A DNA stretch of 9,835 nt, taken from NCBI GenBank assembly GCA_003567075.1, contig PXAU01000200.1, positions 1-9,835 of the forward strand, in the 5' to 3' direction. The stretch comes from Trueperaceae bacterium. GTDB taxonomy: Bacteria > Deinococcota > Deinococci > Deinococcales > Trueperaceae. Below are positions 1 to 6,294 of this stretch, piece by piece; the first letter of the stretch is position 1; every line of letters begins with the position of its first letter. The notes beneath the pieces were generated by a model that was given only the letters and a program-made list of their open reading frames with translations, did no database searches and was not told the origin of the DNA. Made by a program: the position numbers and the translations under genes.

Positions 1-684
1 GCCATCGCGGTCACCTTCTTCCTGCTCACCGGCATCGTGCCGCAGTTCGCGCAGATCCTCGATCAGCTCGGCGGCGAGTTGCCGCTCATCACGCAGGTGC
101 TGGTCGCGGTCAGCGACTTCCTGCGCTTCCAGTGGTGGCTCTTGCTGCTCATCACCGTCGCGATCGTGGTCGGCTTGGGCTTCTACTACCGCACCAACAA
201 CGGCCGTCACGTGATCGACAGGGTGTTGCTACGGCTGCCGGTGCTTGGGACGCTGATCCAGAAGAGCTCGATCGCGAGCTTCGCGCAGACCTTCGGCTTG
301 CTGCTGCGCAGCGGCGTCAACATCGTCGAGGCGATCGACATCACCAAGGGCACCGCCGGGAACATCATCGTCGAGGACATCCTCAGCGAGACGAAGGACG
401 CGGTGCAGCGCGGCGAGCAGGTGAGCGTCACGCTGCAGAAGTACCCGCAGGTGTTCCCGCCGCTGGTCACCTCGATGGTGGCGATCGGTGAGGAGACGGG
501 TGCCATCGATGCGATGCTGGAGAAGATCTCCGAGTTCTACGAGCGCGAGGTCGACGAGGCCGTCGAGGGCCTGACCGCGGCCCTCGAACCGATGCTGATC
601 GTGTTCCTCGGCGTGATCGTGGGCTTCATCGTGGCGGGCATGTTCCTGCCGATGTTCGCGATCATCGGCCAGCTGAGCGGCTAG
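1..684 (+). CDS. pilC: Type IV pilus / type II secretion inner-membrane platform protein (PilC/GspF), C-terminal part
   Basis: The reading frame is open from the first base and ends at TAG, giving 227 residues; proteins of this family have about 400, so the first 40% or so lies upstream of the window. What remains is the second T2SSF domain. The first 13 or so residues are the end of a membrane segment, a second hydrophobic stretch lies near residues 45-63, and a final one near 197-221 carries the family-typical EPML and the FLPMF ending. The cytoplasmic helical part between them holds the characteristic LLLRSGV (100-106) and GEETG (163-167) motifs. PilC/GspF sits in the inner membrane and couples the assembly/retraction ATPases to pilin polymerisation. 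Neighbouring genes are unrelated to pili, so this is probably the last gene of a pilus operon lying to the left. Sequence alone does not separate pilus PilC from secretion GspF. Confidence 0.93.
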   Translation, partial: AIAVTFFLLTGIVPQFAQILDQLGGELPLITQVLVAVSDFLRFQWWLLLLITVAIVVGLGFYYRTNNGRHVIDRVLLRLPVLGTLIQKSSIASFAQTFGLLLRSGVNIVEAIDITKGTAGNIIVEDILSETKDAVQRGEQVSVTLQKYPQVFPPLVTSMVAIGEETGAIDAMLEKISEFYEREVDEAVEGLTAALEPMLIVFLGVIVGFIVAGMFLPMFAIIGQLSG

Positions 685-889
685 TCGCTGACGCCTCTGT
701 GGGCGCGCGGCCGTCTGCCTCGATGCTGTCGATCGCGAAGCGTATGCCATGCGACGCTCGGGCTGCCGTCGTGCCCTAGGGTGAGGCTGATAGGGGCGCT
801 TCGATGCGTTGGGGAGCGCCGCTGACCTGCGCGGCCTGGCCGTGACGAAGCGTGACGGGGCCGCTCGCGACCTCTGCCGGAGGGTGCTG

Positions 890-1246
890 ATGAAGCACGT
901 GCTCCTGACTCTTGCCATCCTCACGTACTGGTTCTTCCTTGGCGCCGGCTTCGCCTGGGTGCCCGTGGCGCTGATGCTGGCAGCGGTCTGGCGGGACTAC
1001 GCCCGCGGCATGGCAGCCAGCGCCACTCGGCCGCCGCGACGCCGATCGCGGCGACGGCGGCTGGCACCGCGCACCGTCACGTCAGCCGGCGTGCCGCTAC
1101 GCGCGCGGCAGCGACGAGTTCGCCGTCCATCCCATGCAGCACGTCGGCAAGCGTCTCCGGCCGGGCTTCGAGCAGGCGCTCGTAGGATGCGCGCGGGAAG
1201 CCCTTGGCGACGCCGTCGGCGAGCAACCGTTCACGGATGGGGGTGA
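890..1246 (+). CDS. Putative small membrane protein, C-terminal part doubtful
   Basis: ATG at 890 is preceded by GGAGGG (879-884) at a spacing of five bases, a good ribosome binding site, so I prefer it to the upstream in-frame ATG at 809, which has none. The first 40 residues begin MKHVLL and form one or two hydrophobic segments (about residues 4-34) ending in WRDYARG, which looks like a real membrane insertion signal. From about residue 45 the frame turns into an Arg-rich, low-complexity run (PPRRRSRRRR) and continues for some 55 codons antisense to the end of the phosphatase gene, where it looks like chance translation. Either the true protein ends early through a frameshift near 1020-1060, or it really has a long basic cytoplasmic tail. 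No family was recognised. Confidence 0.45.
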   Translation: MKHVLLTLAILTYWFFLGAGFAWVPVALMLAAVWRDYARGMAASATRPPRRRSRRRRLAPRTVTSAGVPLRARQRRVRRPSHAARRQASPAGLRAGARRMRAGSPWRRRRRATVHGWG

Positions 1247-1793
1247 TTCGCTCGGCGGTCAGGGCATACTCGCGCGCGACGTCGCTGGCGCTGACGCCCG
1301 CGCCGTGGAGCAGCAGCGCCGTGACCAGGCCGGTGCGATCCTTGCCGGCGGTGCAGTGCACGACGACCGGCCCGTCGTGCCCGTCCACTGCACGCGCAAC
1401 ACTCTCGAAGACCTGGACGTATCCCTGCAGGGCGAGCTCGAACGAGGCGCGGTAATGGGTGCCAAGGTCGTACGGGTCGCCTTGGACCTGGCCTCGCAGG
1501 AAGGCTGCCAGGACGGGAGCGAAGAGGTCGATGTGGATGACCTCGAAGCGGGTGTCGCCCTCGAGCGGGTGCGGCTCCTCCTGCCGCTCGGCGGCGGTGC
1601 GCATGTCGATCACCGTGCGGACGCGGTGCTCGGCCAGGGTGTCGAGGTCCCGCGCGGTCGCGTGGGTGAAGGCGTCGGAACGCCAGACCCGGCCAGCGCG
1701 CGTGAACCCACCCTGCTGCAGCGGCCAGCCACCCAAGTCGCGGGTGTTCACGGTGCCCTCGAGTGCGATGTGCAGCGGCGCTGTCGTGGCCAT
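1077..1793 (-). CDS. Tyrosine/lipid phosphatase, PtpB/LipA type (Y_phosphatase3 family)
   Basis: The 238-residue protein carries the N-terminal NTRDLGG motif (residues 16-22) and the active-site P-loop HCTAGKDRTG (146-155), with nucleophile Cys147 and phosphate-binding Arg153. The Lys and Asp inside the loop (GKDR) mark the family of Mycobacterium tuberculosis PtpB and Listeria LipA, which hydrolyse phosphotyrosine and, in characterised members, phosphoserine/threonine and phosphoinositides. No signal peptide is visible, so it should be cytoplasmic unless exported another way. I start it at the ATG at 1793 because GGGGGA lies five bases upstream; an in-frame ATG at 1844 would add 17 residues without a comparable site. 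It is transcribed towards the small membrane gene and its last 170 bases overlap that frame. No tyrosine kinase or other partner is nearby, so the substrate is unknown. Confidence 0.9.
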   Translation of the reverse strand: MATTAPLHIALEGTVNTRDLGGWPLQQGGFTRAGRVWRSDAFTHATARDLDTLAEHRVRTVIDMRTAAERQEEPHPLEGDTRFEVIHIDLFAPVLAAFLRGQVQGDPYDLGTHYRASFELALQGYVQVFESVARAVDGHDGPVVVHCTAGKDRTGLVTALLLHGAGVSASDVAREYALTAERITPIRERLLADGVAKGFPRASYERLLEARPETLADVLHGMDGELVAAARVAARRLT

Positions 1794-1830
1794 GCGGTCC
1801 CCCGTCGGCGGCCCGGGCCGGAATGCTCCG

Positions 1831-1836
1831 AGTCTA
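1831..1836 (-). promoter_or_regulatory. Possible -10 element for the phosphatase gene
   Basis: On the minus strand this reads TAGACT, matching TATAAT at four of six positions and the TAnnnT core. It would start transcription about 30 bases before the chosen ATG, leaving room for the GGGGGA ribosome binding site. The best upstream -35 candidate, CTGACA, is 21 bases away, which is too far for a normal promoter, so this is weak. Confidence 0.25.
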
Positions 1837-1990
1837 GCGGGCATGTTGGAGCGAGCGTGTCAGCCACGGGTTCGCGCCCACGCTGGGTGCCGCGGCGTCG
1901 GCCGCGCCTGGCCTCGTGATGGCAGGCGGCGTGGCTCCAGCCGACACCGCGTCGCGGGCGGGTCCGCCTCTGCCGACAGCGGTCACGAGC

Positions 1991-2019
1991 TTGACGCCAG
2001 ATGCACCGATGGGTACAAA
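1991..2019 (+). promoter_or_regulatory. Sigma-70-type promoter of the rhodanese gene, probably leaderless
   Basis: TTGACG (1991-1996, five of six matches to TTGACA) is separated by exactly 17 bases from TACAAA (2014-2019, four of six matches to TATAAT). Transcription would start six or seven bases after the -10, at or within a base of the ATG at 2025. No ribosome binding site precedes that ATG. Leaderless messages with the -10 at this distance from the start codon are common in Deinococcus. Confidence 0.6.
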
Positions 2020-2024
2020 CGGGT

Positions 2025-2459
2025 ATGCGCGTGCTCCTGACCCGACCCGTCTTCTGGCTCGGCGCCGTCCTCGTGATCGCCCTGGCGGGCGCGTACGCTG
2101 CGCTCAGCTGGCCGAGCGGGGAGTCGGCCGTACCGGCACCCACGCCGGGCGTCGTGCGCGACGTCAGCGTGCAGGAACTGCACGCCGCGGCCAGCCAGGG
2201 CGCGCTCGTCATCGACGTGCGTGAGCCGCACGAGTTCGCTGCCGGTCGAGTGCCTGCGAGCCTGCTGGTGCCGCTCGCGACGGTGCCAGCGCGCGCTGGT
2301 GAGTTCTCGCGGGACGAGACCCTGTACGTGATCTGTCGCACCGATAATCGCTCGTTGGTAGCGGCCGAAGCGCTGGTGGCGGCCGGCTTCAGCGACGTGC
2401 GCAACGTCAGGGGTGGCATGGTCGCCTGGGCGGCGGCGGGGTTGCCGATCGAGCGTTGA
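2025..2459 (+). CDS. Membrane-anchored single-domain rhodanese (sulfurtransferase-like) protein
   Basis: The protein has 144 residues. Residues 1-28 form an N-terminal membrane anchor or uncleaved signal (RVLLTRP then a hydrophobic run), followed by a Pro-rich linker and one rhodanese domain from about residue 45 to the end. Hallmarks are VIDVREPHEF (62-71), the catalytic loop CRTDNR (104-109) with Cys104 to carry a persulfide, and the C-terminal GGMVAW (130-135) and GLPIE. Topology suggests the domain faces outside the cytoplasmic membrane. Rhodaneses move sulfane sulfur from thiosulfate or persulfides to cyanide or thiols; the real acceptor here is unknown. I chose ATG 2025 because the promoter ends just before it; the in-frame ATG at 2001 lies inside the promoter spacer and would add eight residues. 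It ends six bases from the convergent cyclase gene. Confidence 0.9.
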   Translation: MRVLLTRPVFWLGAVLVIALAGAYAALSWPSGESAVPAPTPGVVRDVSVQELHAAASQGALVIDVREPHEFAAGRVPASLLVPLATVPARAGEFSRDETLYVICRTDNRSLVAAEALVAAGFSDVRNVRGGMVAWAAAGLPIER

Positions 2460-2465
2460 GGGCTG

Positions 2466-4025
2466 TCAAGCGCTGATCTCGACCGCCTCCACGCGATCAC
2501 CGCCCTGGCGTTTGGCCTCGTATTGCGCCGCGTCCGCGCGCGCAAGGAGCGTCTCGAGGTCTGCACTCGTGCCGGCGCCGACGGTGCATGCGCCCACGCT
2601 TGCGGTGGTTCCGACGGCGCTGCCGTCGTGCGCCTCGACGGTCGTGGCCGCGACGGCGGCCCGGAGCCGCTCGCCCGCACTGCGTGCGTCCTGGGCGCCG
2701 GCACCGGGAAGGCACGCCGCGAACTCCTCGCCGCCGTAGCGGCCCAGCAGGTCCGTCGGGCGGAGCTTCGCCGCGGCGGCGGTCGCGATCGCGCGCAGCA
2801 AGGCGTCGCCGGTGAGGTGGCCGTGGGTGTCGTTCACGCGCTTGAACTGGTCCAAGTCGAACACCACCAGCGTGATCGCCTGGCCGGCCAGGCGAGCGCG
2901 TTCGAGCACGCGTTCGGTCAGGTCGATGAAGCGGCGCCGGTTGGCGAGCCCGGTCAGCTCGTCGGTGTGCGCCAGATGCGTGAGCAGCCGCTGCATGCGC
3001 GCGTGCTCGGTGATGTCGCGGAGCACCACCGCCTGACCGAGCTGACGGCTGCGCCCGTCGCGCAACTGCGCGATGCGCACGTCGTAGGCTCGGCCGCCGA
3101 GCTCCAGTGGTTCGCTCTCGACGATGGTGTCCGAGGTTGAGGGTCGGCGGCGCAGCGTGACGTCCTGGCCCAGGAGCTCGGGGAGCGTGCGGCCGACCCG
3201 CGCGCTCGGCGCATCGGCGAAGAGGTGTGCTGCGGCGCGGTTGTGGTCGACCAGGCGGCGCTCGGTGTCGAGCACCAGCACGGGGTCCTGCATGCGGTCG
3301 AACACCAAGTCGCGGGCGATGGGGGAGGGATCGGCGAGCGCGTAGCGCGTGACGCCCAGGTAGACCAGCCCGGTGGTGAAGGCCAGCGCCAGGGGGGTCA
3401 CGTCGACGGGGATGGGCAGGACGCCGGTCACGTAGAAGAGGCTGCCGGCCCACGGTACGAGCGACGCCAGCGCGACGGTCGCGGCCTGGCCACGCCGCGC
3501 GCTCGCGGCCGGCGAACGCAGCCAGGTGCGCACGAACACCGCGTTCACGAACAGCAGCACCAGGCCTGCCGATACGTGGAACACGACGTACCAAGCACCC
3601 GGGTCGAAGGCGATCAGGTTGAGGGGTCCGGCCTGCTCCATCCGCGGATTGGCGTGGTAGAGATCGTGCCAGGGGTTGGTGTACACGAGCGCGATGGTGA
3701 TCAGTGCGACGCTCACGGTGACGGTGAGCAGCGCTCGCGCGAGCCGGACCGGTAGGCGCCCGAGGTCGATCGCGGCGAGCAGGATGATGGTGGGCGAGAA
3801 GGCGATGGCCGGGTGCTGCAGGTAGAAGGTCGCGAGCACCCACTCGGCGCTGTCGCCGGCCAGTTCCAGGCCGTAGCCGAAGGCGTACATCGCGCTGGCC
3901 GTCGCCAAGTAGGCGAGCCAGGGCTTCCGGCGAAGGTGGCCGCGTTGCCAGATGGTGGCGAGCAGCACGAGGGCGCTCGCACCAACCAGCCACAGCACCG
4001 TGATCAGCGCGAGTTGCAGCGTCAT
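2466..4025 (-). CDS. Diguanylate cyclase with N-terminal 7TM sensor and PAS-like domain
   Basis: This 519-residue protein has three parts. Residues 1-228 contain about seven hydrophobic helices and resemble the 7TM N-terminal domain found in histidine kinases and cyclases (HisKA_7TM type). Residues 235-345 look like a PAS domain (MQDPVLVLD at 245-253, ending VVLRDITEH). Residues 346-519 are a GGDEF domain: HTDELTGLANRR (353-364), the metal and substrate segment FDLDQFKRVNDTHGH (389-403), the active-site GGEEF (431-435) and YEAKRQGGD (502-510). It should make cyclic di-GMP from two GTP at the inner face of the membrane. RPTD (422-425), exactly five residues before GGEEF, is an intact inhibitory I-site, predicting product feedback. 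There is no EAL or HD-GYP domain. The ATG at 4025 has GAGGA about nine bases upstream. The stimulus is unknown. Confidence 0.93.
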   Translation of the reverse strand: MTLQLALITVLWLVGASALVLLATIWQRGHLRRKPWLAYLATASAMYAFGYGLELAGDSAEWVLATFYLQHPAIAFSPTIILLAAIDLGRLPVRLARALLTVTVSVALITIALVYTNPWHDLYHANPRMEQAGPLNLIAFDPGAWYVVFHVSAGLVLLFVNAVFVRTWLRSPAASARRGQAATVALASLVPWAGSLFYVTGVLPIPVDVTPLALAFTTGLVYLGVTRYALADPSPIARDLVFDRMQDPVLVLDTERRLVDHNRAAAHLFADAPSARVGRTLPELLGQDVTLRRRPSTSDTIVESEPLELGGRAYDVRIAQLRDGRSRQLGQAVVLRDITEHARMQRLLTHLAHTDELTGLANRRRFIDLTERVLERARLAGQAITLVVFDLDQFKRVNDTHGHLTGDALLRAIATAAAAKLRPTDLLGRYGGEEFAACLPGAGAQDARSAGERLRAAVAATTVEAHDGSAVGTTASVGACTVGAGTSADLETLLARADAAQYEAKRQGGDRVEAVEISA

Positions 4026-4071
4026 GGCTGCTGTCCTCGGGTGCGTTCGGGCGGTCGCCCCCGCATGCCCG

Positions 4072-4077
4072 ATGGTA
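4072..4077 (-). promoter_or_regulatory. Possible -10 element for the diguanylate cyclase gene
   Basis: On the minus strand this reads TACCAT, a TAnnnT match (four of six to TATAAT), placed so that the leader would be about 40 bases and include the GAGGA ribosome binding site. I see no convincing -35 at 16-18 bases upstream. The rest of the 287-base divergent gap (4026-4312) holds only the metal-operon promoter and operator on its right side. Confidence 0.2.
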
Positions 4078-4234
4078 CGTCGCGCAGAGCGCTCGGCGAC
4101 GCGACCTTTCGCACGTGCGCCCAGGGACCACGCGGCGGTGGCGTCGATGCGTCACGAGTCCGAGAGCACGCTGGCGCCGAGGTGGTGCTGGCTCGCGTCC
4201 GGGGTGACGCTGGCGCGACCCGGCACGAGCGCAC

Positions 4235-4264
4235 TTGACGGACCGAGCGCGCTAGGCGTAGCCT
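4235..4264 (+). promoter_or_regulatory. Promoter of the metal-uptake operon
   Basis: TTGACG (4235-4240) is followed after 18 bases by TAGCCT (4259-4264), a TAnnnT-type -10 with three of six matches to TATAAT. Transcription would start near 4271, giving a leader of about 40 bases with the ribosome binding site AAAGGA at 4302-4307. The -10 is itself part of a short inverted repeat (AGGC-GTA-GCCT, 4254-4264), and the larger operator begins two bases further on. Confidence 0.5.
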
Positions 4265-4266
4265 GG

Positions 4267-4295
4267 TTTAGGCATGCCAAAAGACATGCTTTGGC
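4267..4295 (+). promoter_or_regulatory. Candidate DtxR/MntR-type operator: two overlapping inverted repeats
   Basis: TTTAGGCATGCCAAAA (4267-4282) is a 16-base inverted repeat with one mismatched pair, centred between 4274 and 4275. A second one, GCCAAA-N8-TTTGGC (4276-4281 and 4290-4295), overlaps it and is centred between 4285 and 4286, eleven bases (one helical turn) away. A/T-rich outer and GCC/GGC inner half-sites in a 16-20 base palindrome are typical of DtxR-family operators. The site covers the predicted transcription start, so binding would block initiation. The natural candidate protein is the regulator encoded at 8486-9175. Confidence 0.65.
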
Positions 4296-4312
4296 GAACT
4301 GAAAGGATCTCT

Positions 4313-5392
4313 ATGGAACACGCTTCCTCGCGCGCACACTCGCACATCGCCTCGCGCGCACGCTCGCGCGGGTGCTCGGCGCGACAGGCGATCGTGGCGC
4401 TCGCCCTCCTCGTGGCGAGCGCTGCGTGGCCCACGTCCGCCCATGCCCAGGCCGAGCCAGCGGAAGCGGCCAGCCAGCCCATCGCGGTGGTCGCCACCAC
4501 GCAGATGGTGGCCGACATGCTCACCGTGGTCGGCGGCCCCTGCGCGCAGGTGACCACCCTCATGGGCCCCGGCATCGACCCCCACCTCTACCGCGCCTCC
4601 GCCGGCGACGTGGACCGGTTGAGCCGCGCCGAGCTGATCGGCTACAACGGCTTCGACCTCGAGGGTCAGCTCGGCGCCGTGCTGGCGCGCCTGGGCCAGC
4701 GCATCCCCACGCTGGCGCTGGCCGAACGCATCGCCGAAGGCGTGCAGGCAGCACGGCTGCTCGAGGGCGAGGACGAGTACGAGGGCGAGACCGACCCGCA
4801 CCTGTGGGGCGCCGCCGACGTCTGGGCGCTTGGCACGGACGTGGCGGCCGAGGTCATCGGCCAGTTGCGGCCGGCCTGCGCCGAGGCTGCCGCCGAGCGC
4901 GCGCGCGACTACGCGGCCCAGCTCGACGCGCTGCACGACTGGGCCCTCGCGAGCGCCGCGAGCGTGCCGCCAACGAAGCGCACGCTCGTCACCTCGCACG
5001 ACGCGTTCGCGTACTTCGGCGCCGCCTACGGCTTCGACGTCGCCGGCATCGAGGGCATCAGCACCGAGTCCGAGGCCAGCATCGCCGACATCCGGGAGAC
5101 CGTCGAGCTGGTGCTCGAGACCGGCGTGCCGGCGATCTTCGTCGAGACCACCATCAGCCCCCGCACGATCGAGGCGGTGCAGGCGGCGGTGCGTGACCGT
5201 GGCGGCGACGTCACCATCGGCGGCGAGCTGTTCGGCGACGCCATGGGCGACGCCGGAACGCCCGAGGGTACGTACGTGGGTATGATCCGGCACAACGTGG
5301 GCACCGTCGTGCGCGCCCTGGGGGGCGAGGTGGCCGCATGGCCCGACGCGCTCGCGGGATGGAAGGAACGATGGGAGCTGGACCGCCCCTAG
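4313..5392 (+). CDS. mntA: Periplasmic Mn/Zn-binding protein of ABC transporter (TroA/MntA type, cluster A-I)
   Basis: The 359-residue protein starts at ATG 4313 behind AAAGGA (spacing five bases). A long basic N-region (1-25) and a hydrophobic core (26-40) end in a signal peptidase I site, SAHA|Q near residue 45; no lipobox Cys is present. The mature part has the cluster A-I ligands: His91 (GIDPHLY), His163 (TDPHLWG), His229 (TSHDAFAYF) and Asp309 (GELFGDAMG). His at the third position matches Treponema TroA, which binds Zn and Mn; strictly Mn-type homologues such as PsaA have Glu there. It lacks the His-rich loop of many ZnuA proteins; in the corresponding place is a short acidic run (EGEDEYEGE, 151-159). 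It delivers metal to the permease pair encoded downstream. Its last 22 bases overlap the chosen ATPase start. Zn remains an alternative substrate. Confidence 0.92.
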   Translation: MEHASSRAHSHIASRARSRGCSARQAIVALALLVASAAWPTSAHAQAEPAEAASQPIAVVATTQMVADMLTVVGGPCAQVTTLMGPGIDPHLYRASAGDVDRLSRAELIGYNGFDLEGQLGAVLARLGQRIPTLALAERIAEGVQAARLLEGEDEYEGETDPHLWGAADVWALGTDVAAEVIGQLRPACAEAAAERARDYAAQLDALHDWALASAASVPPTKRTLVTSHDAFAYFGAAYGFDVAGIEGISTESEASIADIRETVELVLETGVPAIFVETTISPRTIEAVQAAVRDRGGDVTIGGELFGDAMGDAGTPEGTYVGMIRHNVGTVVRALGGEVAAWPDALAGWKERWELDRP

Positions 5393-6282
5393 TGTCGCGC
5401 GGGCAGGCCGACCGTGCGGCGGCGATGCACGAGCCTGCGTTCGCGCTCCACGTCGAGGACCTCACCGCCAGCTACGCCAGCGGCGCGGTCCTGTGGGACG
5501 TCGACATGAACGTCCCGCCCGGCGTCCTCGCCGCTATCGTCGGCCCCAACGGTGCCGGGAAGAGCACGCTGCTCAAGTGCGTCATCGGGGCGCTGCGCCC
5601 GGCGGCCGGGCACGTCTACGTGTTCGGCCGCCCCTACCGACGCCAGCGCCACCGCGTGGCGTACGTGCCGCAACGCACCTCGGTCGATTGGGACTTCCCC
5701 ACCACCGCCCTCGACGTCGTGACGATGGGCCTCTACGGGCGCCTCGGTTGGCTCCGCCGGCCAGGGCGGCGCGAAGCCGACGAGGCGCACGAGGCGCTCG
5801 CGCTGGTCGGCATGGACGCCTTCGCCGAGCGTCAGATCAGCCAGCTCTCCGGCGGGCAGCAGCAGCGCGTGTTCCTCGCGCGGGCGCTGGTGCAAGACGC
5901 CGATCTGTACCTGATGGACGAGCCCTTCGCCGGCGTCGACGCCACCACCGAGCGGGCCATCGTCGAGCTGCTCAAGGACCTGCGGGCGCGCGGCAAGACG
6001 GTGGTGGCGGTCCATCACGACCTGCAGACGGTGGCGACGTACTTCGACTGGCTGGCGATCCTGAACGTGCGCCTGATCGCGCAGGGACCCGTTCGCGACG
6101 TGTACACCGCCGAGCATCTCCGCGCCGCCTACGGACCCCGTGTGGTGCTGCTGGGTGGGGCGTCGGCGGCGGAGCAAGGCAGCGTTCCCGCGGGCGTCGA
6201 CGCCGGCGCGACCGAGGCTGCCGCGCCGGGTTCGCCCGACACGCCGGAGCGGCGCGCGGCCGCGCGGCCGCCAGGGGATTGA
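5371..6282 (+). CDS. mntB: Mn/Zn ABC transporter ATP-binding protein (TroB/MntB type)
   Basis: All ABC ATPase elements are intact in the 303 residues: Walker A GPNGAGKST (58-66), Q-loop Gln101, signature LSGGQ (159-163), Walker B LYLMDEP (179-185) with catalytic Glu184, and switch His216 (HHD). The PQRTSVDWDFP segment (100-110) is characteristic of Mn/Zn-family ATPases. It powers metal import through the two permeases. The start is uncertain: ATG 5371 has GGAAGGA three bases upstream and overlaps the previous gene by 22 bases; ATG 5425 fits the usual family N terminus better but has no ribosome binding site; GTG 5392 is a third option. After about residue 262 there is a 40-residue Ala/Gly/Pro-rich tail with no visible domain, probably disordered. 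Confidence 0.93.
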   Translation: MGAGPPLVSRGQADRAAAMHEPAFALHVEDLTASYASGAVLWDVDMNVPPGVLAAIVGPNGAGKSTLLKCVIGALRPAAGHVYVFGRPYRRQRHRVAYVPQRTSVDWDFPTTALDVVTMGLYGRLGWLRRPGRREADEAHEALALVGMDAFAERQISQLSGGQQQRVFLARALVQDADLYLMDEPFAGVDATTERAIVELLKDLRARGKTVVAVHHDLQTVATYFDWLAILNVRLIAQGPVRDVYTAEHLRAAYGPRVVLLGGASAAEQGSVPAGVDAGATEAAAPGSPDTPERRAAARPPGD

Positions 6283-6294
6283 GGGGCCCTCGAG

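Noticed and set aside
795..820. Inverted repeat GGCGCT / AGCGCC with a 14-base loop upstream of the small membrane gene
   Set aside because: The stem is only six GC-rich bases with a long loop and no T-run; expected by chance in such DNA.
1134..1919. Long plus-strand open frame opposite the phosphatase gene
   Set aside because: It is the antisense image of a gene with intact catalytic motifs and has no recognisable domain or ribosome binding site.
2497..4155. 552-codon minus-strand frame overlapping the cyclase gene
   Set aside because: Its product is an Arg/Pro/Ala-rich shadow in another frame of a gene with full GGDEF motifs; long empty frames are expected at this GC content.
4274..4312. 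Upstream in-frame ATG adding 13 residues to the metal-binding protein
   Set aside because: It lies inside the operator at the predicted transcription start, has no ribosome binding site, and would put an extra stretch before an already long signal peptide; ATG 4313 has AAAGGA at proper spacing.
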